A stretch of DNA of 64,000 bases, taken from contig CAWCZO010000011.1 in NCBI GenBank assembly GCA_963800065.1, forward strand, positions 558,001-622,000, read 5' to 3'. The notes beneath the pieces are model-generated. The model was not told the DNA's origin and did not search any database. It was given only the letters and a program-made list of their open reading frames with translations. The position numbers and the translations under genes were made by a program. Below, piece after piece: positions 8,395 through 17,077 of this stretch. Position 1 is the stretch's first letter. Each line of letters begins with the position of its first letter. This stretch comes from CAWJFJ01 sp963800065. Lineage in GTDB: Bacteria; Actinomycetota; Acidimicrobiia; Acidimicrobiales; UBA8190.

Positions 8395-8988
8395 ATGGCA
8401 ACGGTGCGCGAGGGTAGCGGGGCGGTACTGCTGGTGGTCGATGTCCAGACCGGCGCCATGGACGGGGCGTGGGATTCCGGGCGCGTCATCAAGAACGTGG
8501 CCCGGGCGGTCGAGCGGGCACGGGCAGAGGGCGTGCCCGTGGTCTGGGTCCAGCACTCTGACGAGGAACTCCCTTACGGAAGCCCCCAGTGGCAGTTGGT
8601 GCCCGAGCTCGCGCCGGCCGAGGGTGAGTCCCTGATACACAAGAACTTCAACTCCTCGTTCGAGCAGACCGAGCTCGAGGAGGAACTCGACGAACTGGGT
8701 GCGACCCACATCGCGCTGGCCGGTGCGGCCACGAACTGGTGTATCCGGGCCACGGCCTACGGCGCCTTGGACCGTGGCTACGACGTGACCCTGATCGAGG
8801 ACGCCCACACAACGGGCACGATAGAGCTCGAAAACGGGACGAGGATAGAAGCTTCGGACGTCGTCGATGAGCTCAACGTGTGCATGACCTGGGTCAGTTA
8901 CCCGGGCCGGACGAACGGCACCGCCACGGCCGAGACTCTGGACTTCGCCAACCCCGGCGGCAAGGTGGAGCGCGTCGGGAGCGCTTAG
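8395..8988 (+). CDS. Isochorismatase-family cysteine hydrolase
   Basis: A 197-residue cysteine hydrolase of the isochorismatase-like fold. The triad is visible: Asp in LLVVDVQTGAM, Lys in LIHKNFNSSF, and the nucleophilic Cys in AATNWCIRATAYGALDRGYDV-like context, with the preceding cis-peptide AGAATN. Members hydrolyse isochorismate, nicotinamide, N-carbamoylsarcosine or similar amides; the substrate here is not evident. The start ATG follows GGGAGGGGAATCGTC, a clear ribosome binding site. It is a monocistronic-looking gene with about 90 bases of upstream non-coding DNA. Confidence 0.85.
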   Translation: MATVREGSGAVLLVVDVQTGAMDGAWDSGRVIKNVARAVERARAEGVPVVWVQHSDEELPYGSPQWQLVPELAPAEGESLIHKNFNSSFEQTELEEELDELGATHIALAGAATNWCIRATAYGALDRGYDVTLIEDAHTTGTIELENGTRIEASDVVDELNVCMTWVSYPGRTNGTATAETLDFANPGGKVERVGSA

Positions 8989-9079
8989 CCGAAACCCTCC
9001 CGGTCACAGAGCCCGAGGCCGGGATGTCCACAACCTCGGGTCGTTTCGAACGAAGCACCCGTGAGACACTGACCTCGCC

Positions 9080-10105
9080 GTGAACACGCCGCCTCCCGGG
9101 GGTCTCGATGACCTGACCCTGGCCGACGCCCTGGCCCGGTCGTGGGCTCTGGATGTCGGTCGACTCCGCTACGTCCCGAAGGGGTTTGGGAGCTACCACT
9201 GGTTCACCGAGACGCCCCGACACAGGTACTTCCTGACCGTCGACGACCTCGATACCAAGACCTGGCTGGGAGGAAGCCGAGATTCGGCCTTCGAAGGCCT
9301 CGAGGCCGCATACGACTCGGCACTCGCCCTTCACCAGCATGCAGACCTCAGCTTCGTGGTGGCCCCCATCCCCCAGCTCGACGGCGCAACCGCTCTACGC
9401 CTCGACGAACGCTACGCCCTTTCCCTCTTTCCGTTCATCGAGGGCGAGCCCGGCGATTGGGGGGACCCGATGGGCCGCCATGACCGCGTCCGGGTGATGC
9501 GCCGGCTCGCCGCGCTGCACCGGTCGACACCGGCCGTGGCCACCCAGATACCCCGGCACGGACCTCCTCCACCGGGCCAGGCAGGACTGGAGTCCGCCCT
9601 TGAGGACCTCGACCACACCTGGACCGGTGGCCCGTTCTCCGAACCGGCACGGAGAGAGCTGGCCGACCATGCTGCGACGATCCGCGAGTGGCTCAACCTG
9701 TTCGACCATCTCGCCGGCCTCGTCGAAAGAGCGGGAGGCGAGCCGGTCGTCACCCACGGTGAGCCACATCCGGGCAACCTGATCCGTTCCCAGGGAGACG
9801 TTCTCCTCGTCGACTGGGACACGGTGGGATTGGCCCTACCGGAGCGTGACCTCTGGATGTTGGACGACGGCTCGCCAGACGTCCTGGCGCCGTACACCGA
9901 GGTGAGCGGACGGGTGGTTGACGTGACGGCGATCTCTCTGTTCCGGCTGGCCTGGACTCTCTCGGAGATCGCCGCCTTCACGGCCCTCTTCCGATCGGTT
10001 CACGGAAGCGACCGAGGCACGGAGAAGAGCTGGCGCTCGCTCACCGACTCGTTCGTCGGGGCCGGTACGGCACGGCCCTTCGGGCCGACGCCTCCCGATC
10101 GGTAA
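9080..10105 (+). CDS. Aminoglycoside phosphotransferase-like kinase (APH/choline kinase family)
   Basis: A 341-residue protein of the APH phosphotransferase family. The catalytic loop reads VVTHGEPHPGNLI (Brenner-type HGxxxxxN), followed by VLLVDWDTVGLALPERDLW with the metal-binding Asp. The N-terminal lobe contains the nucleotide-binding strands (FTVDDLDTKTWLG). Members phosphorylate aminoglycosides, spectinomycin, choline, homoserine or sugars, so the resistance label should not be assumed. Start is GTG at 9080; no strong Shine-Dalgarno is evident. Confidence 0.8.
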   Translation: MNTPPPGGLDDLTLADALARSWALDVGRLRYVPKGFGSYHWFTETPRHRYFLTVDDLDTKTWLGGSRDSAFEGLEAAYDSALALHQHADLSFVVAPIPQLDGATALRLDERYALSLFPFIEGEPGDWGDPMGRHDRVRVMRRLAALHRSTPAVATQIPRHGPPPPGQAGLESALEDLDHTWTGGPFSEPARRELADHAATIREWLNLFDHLAGLVERAGGEPVVTHGEPHPGNLIRSQGDVLLVDWDTVGLALPERDLWMLDDGSPDVLAPYTEVSGRVVDVTAISLFRLAWTLSEIAAFTALFRSVHGSDRGTEKSWRSLTDSFVGAGTARPFGPTPPDR

Positions 10106-10221
10106 GCGTGGGCCACGGTCCATTGTCCTTGTCGAAATATTGACCCCCCGTTGGACGCCATGAGATTCTGCTCTGGCACCGTTAGCTGATCTGACGATCA
10201 CTACTCCCAGAGGAGAGGGAC

Positions 10222-10776
10222 ATGGCTAGTGGGATCGCCATCACCCCGGACAGGCTTCGGGAGATCTCCGTGCGAATGAAGAACGGTGCGGCGGACGTGA
10301 GGGCCATCCTGTCCAGGCTCGCAGGCGCCGTGGAACCGGTGGGGTCGGAATGGGTCGGCGCGGCCCAGATCCAGTTCAAGGCCCATTGGGACCAATTGCA
10401 GCGGGACGCCAACGATCTTCAGTCCGTGCTCATCGGTATCGCCACATTGGTCGAGAACGCCGCTGCGAGGTACGCGGGGACCGAAAGAGGCATCGCCGGA
10501 ACCTTCGACGCGTTTCGCGCCGAGCTGGACAGACTCTCCGACCTGTTGGAGCCCGGTCGACACGGCCTGCCGGCACCCGCGCTCGGCGTGGATGCCGGGG
10601 GGGCCGACGCAGCGACTGAGACCGACGCCGACCCGATCGACGGGGAACTCGCCCGGGACGACCCCATCGATGAGACCAGGCGACCCGCCGGCCGGTGGCC
10701 GGACACGACTCGGGTGCCATGGGCTCGGTTCATGACACCGGCCGCCTGGCGAGAAATTGAGGCGGCTGGGAGCTAG
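10222..10776 (+). CDS. WXG100-like protein with acidic linker and PWxRFMT tail
   Basis: A 184-residue protein. Residues 1-100 form a WXG100 helical hairpin with the turn motif SEWVGAAQ (Trp44-Gly46), and are clearly paralogous to the two proteins at 42353-43590 (shared ITPDRLREIS, AADVxAILSRL, FDAFR). Residues 105-160 are an acidic, low-complexity linker. Near the C-terminus is VPWARFMTPAAW, matching LPWVRFMTKGAH in the longer paralogue. WXG100 proteins are usually exported by type VII (ESX) systems as dimers, but no EccC-type ATPase is in the window. A strong ribosome binding site (AGAGGAGAGGGAC) precedes the ATG. Function unknown. Confidence 0.8.
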   Translation: MASGIAITPDRLREISVRMKNGAADVRAILSRLAGAVEPVGSEWVGAAQIQFKAHWDQLQRDANDLQSVLIGIATLVENAAARYAGTERGIAGTFDAFRAELDRLSDLLEPGRHGLPAPALGVDAGGADAATETDADPIDGELARDDPIDETRRPAGRWPDTTRVPWARFMTPAAWREIEAAGS

Positions 10777-10831
10777 CGGTAACCCCGGTCCCACCTGTCG
10801 CTCAAGCAATCGGATGAATTCCGTCGCTCCA

Positions 10832-11269
10832 TCACACCCCTCCCGGATCAAAATTGCCCAGCTGGGCGCCGTGGAAAAGCACGATGCAGAGGACGACAAG
10901 CCCGAACACAACGACGGAAAGTGCGAGGACAACGGTGACCGCCCATCGTCTGGGTGGCGCGGATGACCTCGACACCGCCTGGCGCTCACGAACGTATACC
11001 GCCACGTCGATGACAGCGAGTACCAGGCTGTACGGCATCAGCCAGAACAGCAATCCGGCAACGATGGACGGGATGACGACCAAGAAGAACACCAGCGACG
11101 AAACATTCACGGCCAGGTTGAGGCCTCCGATCCATGCTGTCCAGATCACCATCGGTCGGGGGCTTCTTGGACCGGATACCGGTGCCACCCCCATGCGTCC
11201 CGACCCAACGGTCACAAAGCCGACGAGGCAGAACAGCAGGAGAGACAAGACGAGGGCTGCCTGCACCAC
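10832..11269 (-). CDS. Four-helix integral membrane protein, unassigned
   Basis: A 145-residue protein with four hydrophobic segments: residues about 4-24 (ALVLSLLLFCLVGFVTVG), 41-65, 67-92 (VAGLLFWLMPYSLVLAVIDVAV) and 108-133 (WAVTVVLALSVVVFGLVVLC). It has a basic loop before the last helix. GGAGG precedes the clustered GTG codons at 11269/11266. It converges with the WXG100 gene. I recognise no family; role unknown. Confidence 0.65.
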   Translation of the reverse strand: MVQAALVLSLLLFCLVGFVTVGSGRMGVAPVSGPRSPRPMVIWTAWIGGLNLAVNVSSLVFFLVVIPSIVAGLLFWLMPYSLVLAVIDVAVYVRERQAVSRSSAPPRRWAVTVVLALSVVVFGLVVLCIVLFHGAQLGNFDPGGV

Positions 11270-11421
11270 GCCTCCAAACGCTACGGCCGAGACGGGTCAA
11301 GGGGGCGCATCATGCCGGGGGGAGCACGGATGATCGGGAGAGCCGCCGCTCCCACGGCACTCGCTGACGCTCACCTTCACGGGTGGCGCATCGGGTGACC
11401 CGCCGGCACTAGAAATGGGAC

Positions 11422-12252
11422 ATGGCGAACACCGACATGGCCGAGTACTGGAACGGTCGCCCAGCCGACGTCTGGGTCACAGAGGCCGAGCGCTTCGACG
11501 CCCTGCTCGCCCCCTTCGGCCGCCGGCTGCTGACGGCCGCCGTCCTCAAGCCGGGCGAGCGGGTCCTGGACGTCGGGTGCGGCAACGGTGCCCTCAGCCT
11601 GGAGGCGGCCGGCGCCGTAGGGAGCGGTCGGGTGACGGGCCTCGACCTCTCGGCGCCCATGCTGGCGGTGGCCCGGCAGCGAGCCGACGAGCGGGGGATC
11701 GACGTCTCCTTCGTCCAGGGCGACGCCCAGACCGCCTCCTTCGACGAACCATTCGACGTTGTCGTGAGCCGCTTCGGGGTCATGTTCTTCGACGACCCGG
11801 AGGCCGCTTTCGCCAACCTGCGGACGGCAACGGGACCGGGCGGCCGCTTGTGCTTCGTCTGCTGGCAGGAGATGTTCGCCAACGACTGGATCGCCGTACC
11901 GGCCATGGCCATGGCGGCCCACGTGGGGATCCCGGAGTTACCCGAACCTGGCGCCCCCGGGCCCTTCGCCCTGGCGGATCCCCAGCGGACCAGGGCCCTG
12001 CTCGAGTCCGCCGGGTGGTCGGAGGTCACGGTGGAGGAGTACAGCGATCGGATGCGCATGGGACGCGACCCCGAGGACGTCGTCCAGTTCATGTTCTCTG
12101 ACGAGATGGGGCGCCGGCTGGTGGAGGGCAAGGACCCCGAGGCGGTGCAGGCCGGTACCGAGGCCACCCTCGAAGCGCTGCGAGCGTACGCCACGCCCGA
12201 CGGTGTCGTGCTGGGCGGTGCCACCTGGCTCGTGACTGCCCGGAAGGCGTAG
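11422..12252 (+). CDS. Class I SAM-dependent methyltransferase (UbiE/COQ5-like)
   Basis: A 276-residue methyltransferase. SAM motif I is VLDVGCGNGALSLEAA, followed by VTGLDLSAPMLAVARQRA, a DAQTASFDEPFDVVVSRFGVMFFDD motif and the post-motif LRTATGPGGRLCFVCWQ. The C-terminal half contains a family insert ending in GATWLVTARKA. It belongs to the broad ubiquinone/menaquinone or small-molecule methyltransferase group; no quinone genes are nearby, so the substrate is open. An ATG 7 bases upstream (11415) is out of frame. Confidence 0.85.
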   Translation: MANTDMAEYWNGRPADVWVTEAERFDALLAPFGRRLLTAAVLKPGERVLDVGCGNGALSLEAAGAVGSGRVTGLDLSAPMLAVARQRADERGIDVSFVQGDAQTASFDEPFDVVVSRFGVMFFDDPEAAFANLRTATGPGGRLCFVCWQEMFANDWIAVPAMAMAAHVGIPELPEPGAPGPFALADPQRTRALLESAGWSEVTVEEYSDRMRMGRDPEDVVQFMFSDEMGRRLVEGKDPEAVQAGTEATLEALRAYATPDGVVLGGATWLVTARKA

Positions 12253-12610
12253 CGGCGCGGAGCATTACCGCCTGGGTTCGGCCTTGGAAGACGCCGAAGC
12301 CGGGTAGCGCAGACCGGCACATCTCGCGCCGGGGCACATGGATATTCAACGCGCCCTGCGGCGTACACTTCCGAGCGGGCCGTCGTGCGCGTTGAGCCCC
12401 GACGCCCAACGCGTGCCGCAGCCTCCAAAGGGCCGCCTCGGTCCTCCTAGGCGGGCTTGTCCGCTACTGGCCTACGCTGGCACCCGCGAGGCTGGGAGGG
12501 TGATTCTTGAGCACCAAGAGCTAACGATCCCCTTTCACCGACCGGCTGGCTTCGACGGAGCAGTCGCGACGCCTGTCGTCAGCGCCTGCCACCGAGCTAG
12601 GAATTGTCAA
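12253..12610 (+). other. Intergenic stretch without a convincing gene
   Basis: The 358 bases between the methyltransferase and the P450 show no gene I can support. The P450 frame is open upstream to 12338, but the translated extension is Arg/Pro-rich and lacks family similarity. The stretch contains the P450 promoter and a Shine-Dalgarno near 12600. Base composition is slightly more AT-rich than the neighbourhood. Confidence 0.5.
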
Positions 12611-13909
12611 ATGGCCTACGGGATCTCCGGAACGATGCTGCTCGACTCGAAGGTGATCGACGATCCGTACCCGTTGTACGGCCAGCTACACGCCCAGGCG
12701 CCGGTGTGGGAGATCGCCGGTACCGGATTGTTCGCTGTCAGCACGTTCGAGCTCGTGGCGGAGACGGCCAGTCGGGTCGAGGATTTCTCGTCCAACATCA
12801 GCTTCCTGCTCTACCGCGACGAAGCCGGTCTTCCTTGCCGGCTTCCCTTCGGTGATGCTGGCGCACAGGCGCTCGCCACCGCCGACCCGCCCATGCACGC
12901 GTTGCACCGGAGCACGGTGTTCCCCGAGCTGGTGGCCAAGCGTATGGCCGAGCTCGAACCGGACATCGTCGACATCGCCACCGGGTGTGTTACGCGGGCG
13001 CTGCACAGCGGGACCGCCGAATTCATGACCGAGATCGGCAATGTCGTTCCGATCACCATGATCAGCCGCCTCATCGGCTTCCACGACAGCAATCTCGACC
13101 AGCTTTTGAGTGCGGCCTTCGACTCGACGGCGATGTTGGGTGCGACGCTATCCCTCGATGAGCTGATGGAACTCATCAGCCGAATTGGCGAGATCCAGAC
13201 CTGGCTCGCAGATCAACTCGCAACAGCGATGACGCACCCAGGTGATGACCTCCTTGGCGCTGTCGCCCGCGGTGCGCAGGACGGGGTGTTCAGCGACTTC
13301 GAAGCCCTCAGCATCCTGCACACGCTGCTGAGCGCCGGGGGTGAGTCCACCACGAGCCTGCTCGGCAATGCCGTACGCCTTCTGGCCGAGCACTCCGATC
13401 TTCAGGAGCAGCTTCGGCAGAACCCCGAGGAGATCCCAGCGTTCGTTGAAGAGGCGCTACGACTGGAGCCGCCATTTCGTTACCACATGCGTCTCGTGCC
13501 CAAGGACACGACGCTCGGCGCTGTCGGCATCCCGGCCGGATCCACGGTTCTCTTGCTCTGGGGCGCCGCCAACCGCGACGCCTCCGTATTCGAACGGCCC
13601 GACGAGATCAATCTGCGGCGACCGGTCCCGCGACGCCATGTGGCATTCGGACGCGGCATCCACCACTGCGTTGGGGCGCCCCTCGCTCGCATCGAGGCGC
13701 GCATCGTGCTCACCGTGCTTCTCGAGCGCACCAGAAGCATCACCCTTGACCTCGAGCAGCCCCCGCGGTGGGCCAACAGCCTTATGGTTCGACGCCACGA
13801 ACAACTCCCCGTGCGACTCGTCGCCCGTAGAATCTCGCTTCGGCGGCGGTTAGGTCATGATCGACGGTTGAGCGGTGAATCGGTCGGACTTGGGCCTACT
13901 TCTCAGTAG
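12611..13909 (+). CDS. Cytochrome P450
   Basis: A 432-residue soluble bacterial P450 that would oxidise an organic substrate using electrons from a ferredoxin. Signature motifs: I-helix AGGESTTSL, K-helix EEALRLEPP (ExxR), and the heme loop FGRGIHHCVGAPLAR with the Cys thiolate ligand. The ATG at 12611 has TAGGA about 9 bases upstream and gives a normal P450 length; a start at 12338 would add 91 unlikely residues. No ferredoxin or reductase is adjacent. Substrate unknown. The C-terminus carries an Arg-rich extension (RRISLRRRLGHDRRL) beyond the usual end. Confidence 0.9.
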   Translation: MAYGISGTMLLDSKVIDDPYPLYGQLHAQAPVWEIAGTGLFAVSTFELVAETASRVEDFSSNISFLLYRDEAGLPCRLPFGDAGAQALATADPPMHALHRSTVFPELVAKRMAELEPDIVDIATGCVTRALHSGTAEFMTEIGNVVPITMISRLIGFHDSNLDQLLSAAFDSTAMLGATLSLDELMELISRIGEIQTWLADQLATAMTHPGDDLLGAVARGAQDGVFSDFEALSILHTLLSAGGESTTSLLGNAVRLLAEHSDLQEQLRQNPEEIPAFVEEALRLEPPFRYHMRLVPKDTTLGAVGIPAGSTVLLLWGAANRDASVFERPDEINLRRPVPRRHVAFGRGIHHCVGAPLARIEARIVLTVLLERTRSITLDLEQPPRWANSLMVRRHEQLPVRLVARRISLRRRLGHDRRLSGESVGLGPTSQ

Positions 13910-14416
13910 AACGGACGGGCGGTATTTGTCATCGCGACATACGGCGACCTTTCGCTTAGCCGGCCATGCGCCGAAGGGGAGGCCAAAGCCTTCAGATGGA
14001 TCGAGCCATTGATCTGCCGGCCGTCCAGGTGAGCCATCATGGCAACATGGATCCGCTAATCGAGCCGCCTTCGCCATGGCCGCCCTCATCACGATCGACA
14101 TCCAGCTCGATACCCCTTGATGAACAACCCCTCGACAGTTCTGAGACAAGTGCGGCGGTTCCCAACATGGCAGACCTTTCCCGGGTCTTCCGGGAGGTCA
14201 GACGGGCTTTGGTGAGCGGCTCCGGGCCTGTCCTGCGCCCTGGGACTGCCGGCCGGCTACTCGCCACCGGGCCTTGCTCCCGGGGGCGCTCCCGAACTCG
14301 TGACGACCTGATGGAAATCGCTCGTTGTGTGCGCTAGGAAACAGTCGGACGGTCGGCGTCGTCTACATACTGGGGTAGGTCCTGCGGGCGTCGTAGGGCC
14401 AGAGAGGACCACCGCC
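13910..14416 (+). other. Intergenic stretch of about 500 bases
   Basis: No gene here is convincing. Two short open frames exist (13966-14337 plus; 13850-14149 minus), but neither translation has a recognisable family, domain or good ribosome binding site. Codon use is less GC3-biased than in real neighbours. The last 60 bases hold the promoter and leader of the peptide gene at 14417. Confidence 0.45.
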
Positions 14417-14548
14417 ATGGCGACCAAGAAGATCCAACCCAAGAACCCAGAGAGCAAGGAAACAGCCAAGACTCTGGAGACCGGTGCTGCCGACCGGAAG
14501 ACCATGACCAAGGTCTCCCGGCGGAAGACCATGACCAAGGCCCACTAG
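14417..14548 (+). CDS. 43-residue Lys/Thr-rich peptide, possible precursor peptide
   Basis: A short gene with a good ribosome binding site (GAGAGGACC, about 6 bases before the ATG). The peptide starts MATKKIQPKNPESKETAKT and ends KAH, is strongly basic, has no Cys, and carries a C-terminal internal repeat in which RKTMTK occurs twice nine residues apart. It lies 39 bases upstream of the M50 protease with a PqqD-like domain. PqqD-like domains bind leader peptides in several ribosomal peptide systems, so a precursor role is plausible, but no maturase other than the protease is present. I know of no family for it. Confidence 0.55.
   Translation: MATKKIQPKNPESKETAKTLETGAADRKTMTKVSRRKTMTKAH
14495..14540 (+). 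repeat. Direct 19-base repeat inside the small peptide gene
   Basis: The 19-base string cggaagaccatgaccaagg occurs at 14495-14513 and again, without mismatch, at 14522-14540. The spacing of 27 bases is nine codons, so the repeat is kept in frame and duplicates RKTMTK near the C-terminus. Confidence 0.85.
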
Positions 14549-14587
14549 GCAACTGAAGGCTCTAGACCGGCTTTCGGAAACAAGCTT

Positions 14588-16822
14588 GTGGCAAGGCCGA
14601 GAGGCGGTCGGGTTCCGTTTGGCCCGGCCGCCTCTGCCGTGCTGGCGGGGATCGGCACCGTCCCGGATCCTTCAGACGACCGAGACGTCTTTAAGGCAGT
14701 TGGCCTTCGCATCCTCCTCGCGCCGCGCACTTCGCCAGACATTTGGCAATCAGTGGCCCGCCGGGCCAATCCGGCCTCCTGGCGGCCGAGGCTCCTTCCC
14801 GGCATCGAGATAGTCCGGTTGGACTGGGCCCGAACCGGCCCTCGGGCCCTGGCTGCCCGCGGGTCGACGGTCGTCCCGCTGCAGGAGGACGAGGCCGATC
14901 TGGTGGCGCGCATGGACGGCAACCACACGGGGGCCGATCTGGTGGCGCAGCGGCTGTATGACACCGGCGACCTTGGAATTTCGTCCGTCGCGGAGTTGGT
15001 GCGGACGCTTCGCTCGCTCGGTCTCCTGGTCGAGAAGTCCTCCGACGTCGAGGCCGCTCTCGAGCGTGCGCTCGACGATCGGCCTTCTTGGAGAGTTACC
15101 GTCCGCCGACTGGCCCGCAGCCTTTCAGTGGAATGGGGTGGGGCAGATCGATTGGTGCGCTGGATCTACCGTCGTGGGCTCCGCCGCTTGATCAATCGCT
15201 GGGGAGCGTTGGCCAGCGTGGTGGTGGCGCTCTCGGGCGTGGTGGCTCTCGGGTTCGTCCTGACTGATCATCCCTTCCATCTCTCCACCCAATCAGCCGG
15301 TTGGGGATTCGTGCTCCTTATGACGCTCACCGCCGCCATCGTCTTCATCCACGAGTTGGGGCACGCCACCATGGTCGTTCACCACGGGCGCTCGGTGCAC
15401 AGCGCCGGCGTTCGGCTCTACTACGGCGCGCCCGCCTTCTTCGTCGACGCACCTCAGGCATTGCTGCTCACGCAGAAGCAGCGGATCGCGCAGGCGTTCG
15501 CCGGACCGTGGTTCGAGTCGGTGGCCGGTGGGGCGGCAGCCATAGTGCTGTGGCTGATCCCGACTGGTTGGGCGGCCCCGGTCCTCTACCGGTTCGTGGT
15601 TATTAACTACTTCATGCTGCTCATGAACATGGTGCCCTTGTTGGAGCTCGACGGTTACCTGATCTTCTCGGACGCCATCGGCATGCCGGACCTTCGGGCC
15701 CGCTCGTTGGCTTTCCTCCGCCGGGAACTGTGGCGGAAGCTGCGCGGCGCCACACGTCTCTCTGGCGTGGACCTGGGCCTGGGCGCCTATGCCGTCGTGG
15801 GAGTCGGCTTCGTGGCCCTGTCGCTGGTCCTCTCGGCCTTCTTCTGGAGCCGCACTTTCGGTGGGGTCGTGAGTCGCATGTGGCACGCCGGGCCGGTGGG
15901 TGTGGCCCTGCTTTTCGTCCTTGGGGCGGTACTCGCTGGGCCCCTGCTCCAAGCCGGGGTCGAGGCCTTGAGGGGCGTCGGGGGGCAGGCGGTCCGTACG
16001 TGGCACCGGCTTCGGTTCCGGCTGCAACGCAAGTGGCGGATCGAAGCGGCCGAGGCCATCGACCGCCTCGACGTATTCGAAGATCTCCCGGCGGCCGCCC
16101 TCGACGACCTGGCCGGGAGGGTGCGGCTAGCCACCTTCAGCCGCTTCCAGATCGTCGTGTCACAGGGCGGCCCAGCCGATGCCTACTTCGTGGTCCGCCA
16201 CGGCCGCCTCTCGGTGTTCGAGGATCTGCCGGGGGGCGCCGGGCGGCGGGTGCTTCGGGAGCTCGTCGCTGGACAGGGGTTCGGGGAACTGGCTCTCGTC
16301 CGGCGGGCTCCCCGCTCGGTCAGCGTCCAGGCGCTGGGGCCGGCCGAGCTCTTCGTCGTCGACCTCGGCACCTTTGACCGGCTGCTGACTCCGCATCTGC
16401 GCGTTCCGGAGTTCGCTCCGACCATTGCCCAGGCCGCCGAACTGGCCGCGGTGCCGTCCTTGCGTTCACTCGACTTGACCGAGCTCATGGACCTGCTCAG
16501 CGTCGGGGATTGGCGGTCCGTCTCGCCCTATCGGGATCTCGTGGTCCAGGGCGAGCCCCCGGACGGCTTCTACATCCTGCTCGAGGGCCAGGCCGAGGTG
16601 CTCGTCGACGGCCGGCGAGTCAGGGTGCTGGAGCACGCGAGCCATTTCGGCGAGCTGGCCCTCCTCGACACCGGCCCGAGGACCGCCACGGTGCGGACCC
16701 TCACCCCGGCCCGGTTATTCCACATCGATGCGGCCGCCTTCAACTCCGTGCTGGCAAGATCCTTCTCGGCGACCGTTGCCGACCGGGGCGAGCTCGTGTT
16801 CAGCGTGGACCGTCGGAGCTGA
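14588..16822 (+). CDS. PqqD-like/M50 metalloprotease fused to two cyclic-nucleotide-binding domains
   Basis: A 744-residue membrane protein. Residues about 70-150 look like a PqqD-type winged helix (STVVPLQEDEADLVARMDG). Membrane helices follow; HELGH (255-259) supplies the zinc-binding His pair and catalytic Glu, and MVPLLELDGYLIFSD (348-362) is the second M50 motif with its Asp. Further helices at 395-460 precede two cNMP-binding domains, about 495-605 and 625-735. The second has a canonical phosphate cassette (FGELALLDTGPRTA); the first has RSV where RTA is usual. The architecture suggests an intramembrane or peptide-processing protease gated by cAMP or cGMP. Start GTG at 14588 has a weak Shine-Dalgarno. 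Its neighbours are a short peptide, a Cys-rich protein, a Crp regulator and a cyclase. Confidence 0.85.
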   Translation: MARPRGGRVPFGPAASAVLAGIGTVPDPSDDRDVFKAVGLRILLAPRTSPDIWQSVARRANPASWRPRLLPGIEIVRLDWARTGPRALAARGSTVVPLQEDEADLVARMDGNHTGADLVAQRLYDTGDLGISSVAELVRTLRSLGLLVEKSSDVEAALERALDDRPSWRVTVRRLARSLSVEWGGADRLVRWIYRRGLRRLINRWGALASVVVALSGVVALGFVLTDHPFHLSTQSAGWGFVLLMTLTAAIVFIHELGHATMVVHHGRSVHSAGVRLYYGAPAFFVDAPQALLLTQKQRIAQAFAGPWFESVAGGAAAIVLWLIPTGWAAPVLYRFVVINYFMLLMNMVPLLELDGYLIFSDAIGMPDLRARSLAFLRRELWRKLRGATRLSGVDLGLGAYAVVGVGFVALSLVLSAFFWSRTFGGVVSRMWHAGPVGVALLFVLGAVLAGPLLQAGVEALRGVGGQAVRTWHRLRFRLQRKWRIEAAEAIDRLDVFEDLPAAALDDLAGRVRLATFSRFQIVVSQGGPADAYFVVRHGRLSVFEDLPGGAGRRVLRELVAGQGFGELALVRRAPRSVSVQALGPAELFVVDLGTFDRLLTPHLRVPEFAPTIAQAAELAAVPSLRSLDLTELMDLLSVGDWRSVSPYRDLVVQGEPPDGFYILLEGQAEVLVDGRRVRVLEHASHFGELALLDTGPRTATVRTLTPARLFHIDAAAFNSVLARSFSATVADRGELVFSVDRRS

Positions 16823-16832
16823 GGGGGTATCC

Positions 16833-17042
16833 ATGGACTGCTGGGAGTGTCGGAAGGGGGCGGTGGGCACTTGCCGGTTCTGCGGGCGCGGTGTCTGTCC
16901 CGACCACTTGCAGACCCGTCCGTACATCCTTGAGCTCTTCCGCACCGGGGGTCACCGGAAGGCCCTAGTGGTGGAGGACGCCCTTTACTGCGGGTCCTGT
17001 ACTCCTCGTCCCGACCCAATCGACCTACCCGAGCTCGACTGA
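16833..17042 (+). CDS. Small Cys-rich, probable zinc-binding protein
   Basis: A 69-residue protein, MDCWECRKGAVGTCRFCGRG..., with CxxC pairs at residues 3-6 and 14-17, a C-P-D-H at 22-25 and CGSC at 53-56. The spacing resembles B-box or DUF2180-like small zinc fingers. It begins 10 bases after the protease stop with a good ribosome binding site (GAGGGGG), so it is almost certainly co-transcribed and may bind or regulate the protease. Family assignment is tentative. Confidence 0.7.
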   Translation: MDCWECRKGAVGTCRFCGRGVCPDHLQTRPYILELFRTGGHRKALVVEDALYCGSCTPRPDPIDLPELD

Positions 17043-17077
17043 CCAGAGACGTATCGCTCGGCGGCGGCCGGGTTGCC

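Noticed and set aside
12338..12610. N-terminal extension of the P450 by 91 residues
   Set aside because: Arg/Pro-rich and without P450 similarity; the ATG at 12611 has a proper Shine-Dalgarno and gives normal length.
13850..14149. Possible 99-residue minus-strand protein downstream of the P450
   Set aside because: No family similarity, no Shine-Dalgarno, low-complexity Arg/Ser composition.
14257..14538. Minus-strand open frame opposite the short peptide, with hydrophobic stretch
   Set aside because: It has no ribosome binding site and is the antisense of the Lys/Thr codons. The plus-strand frame is better supported.
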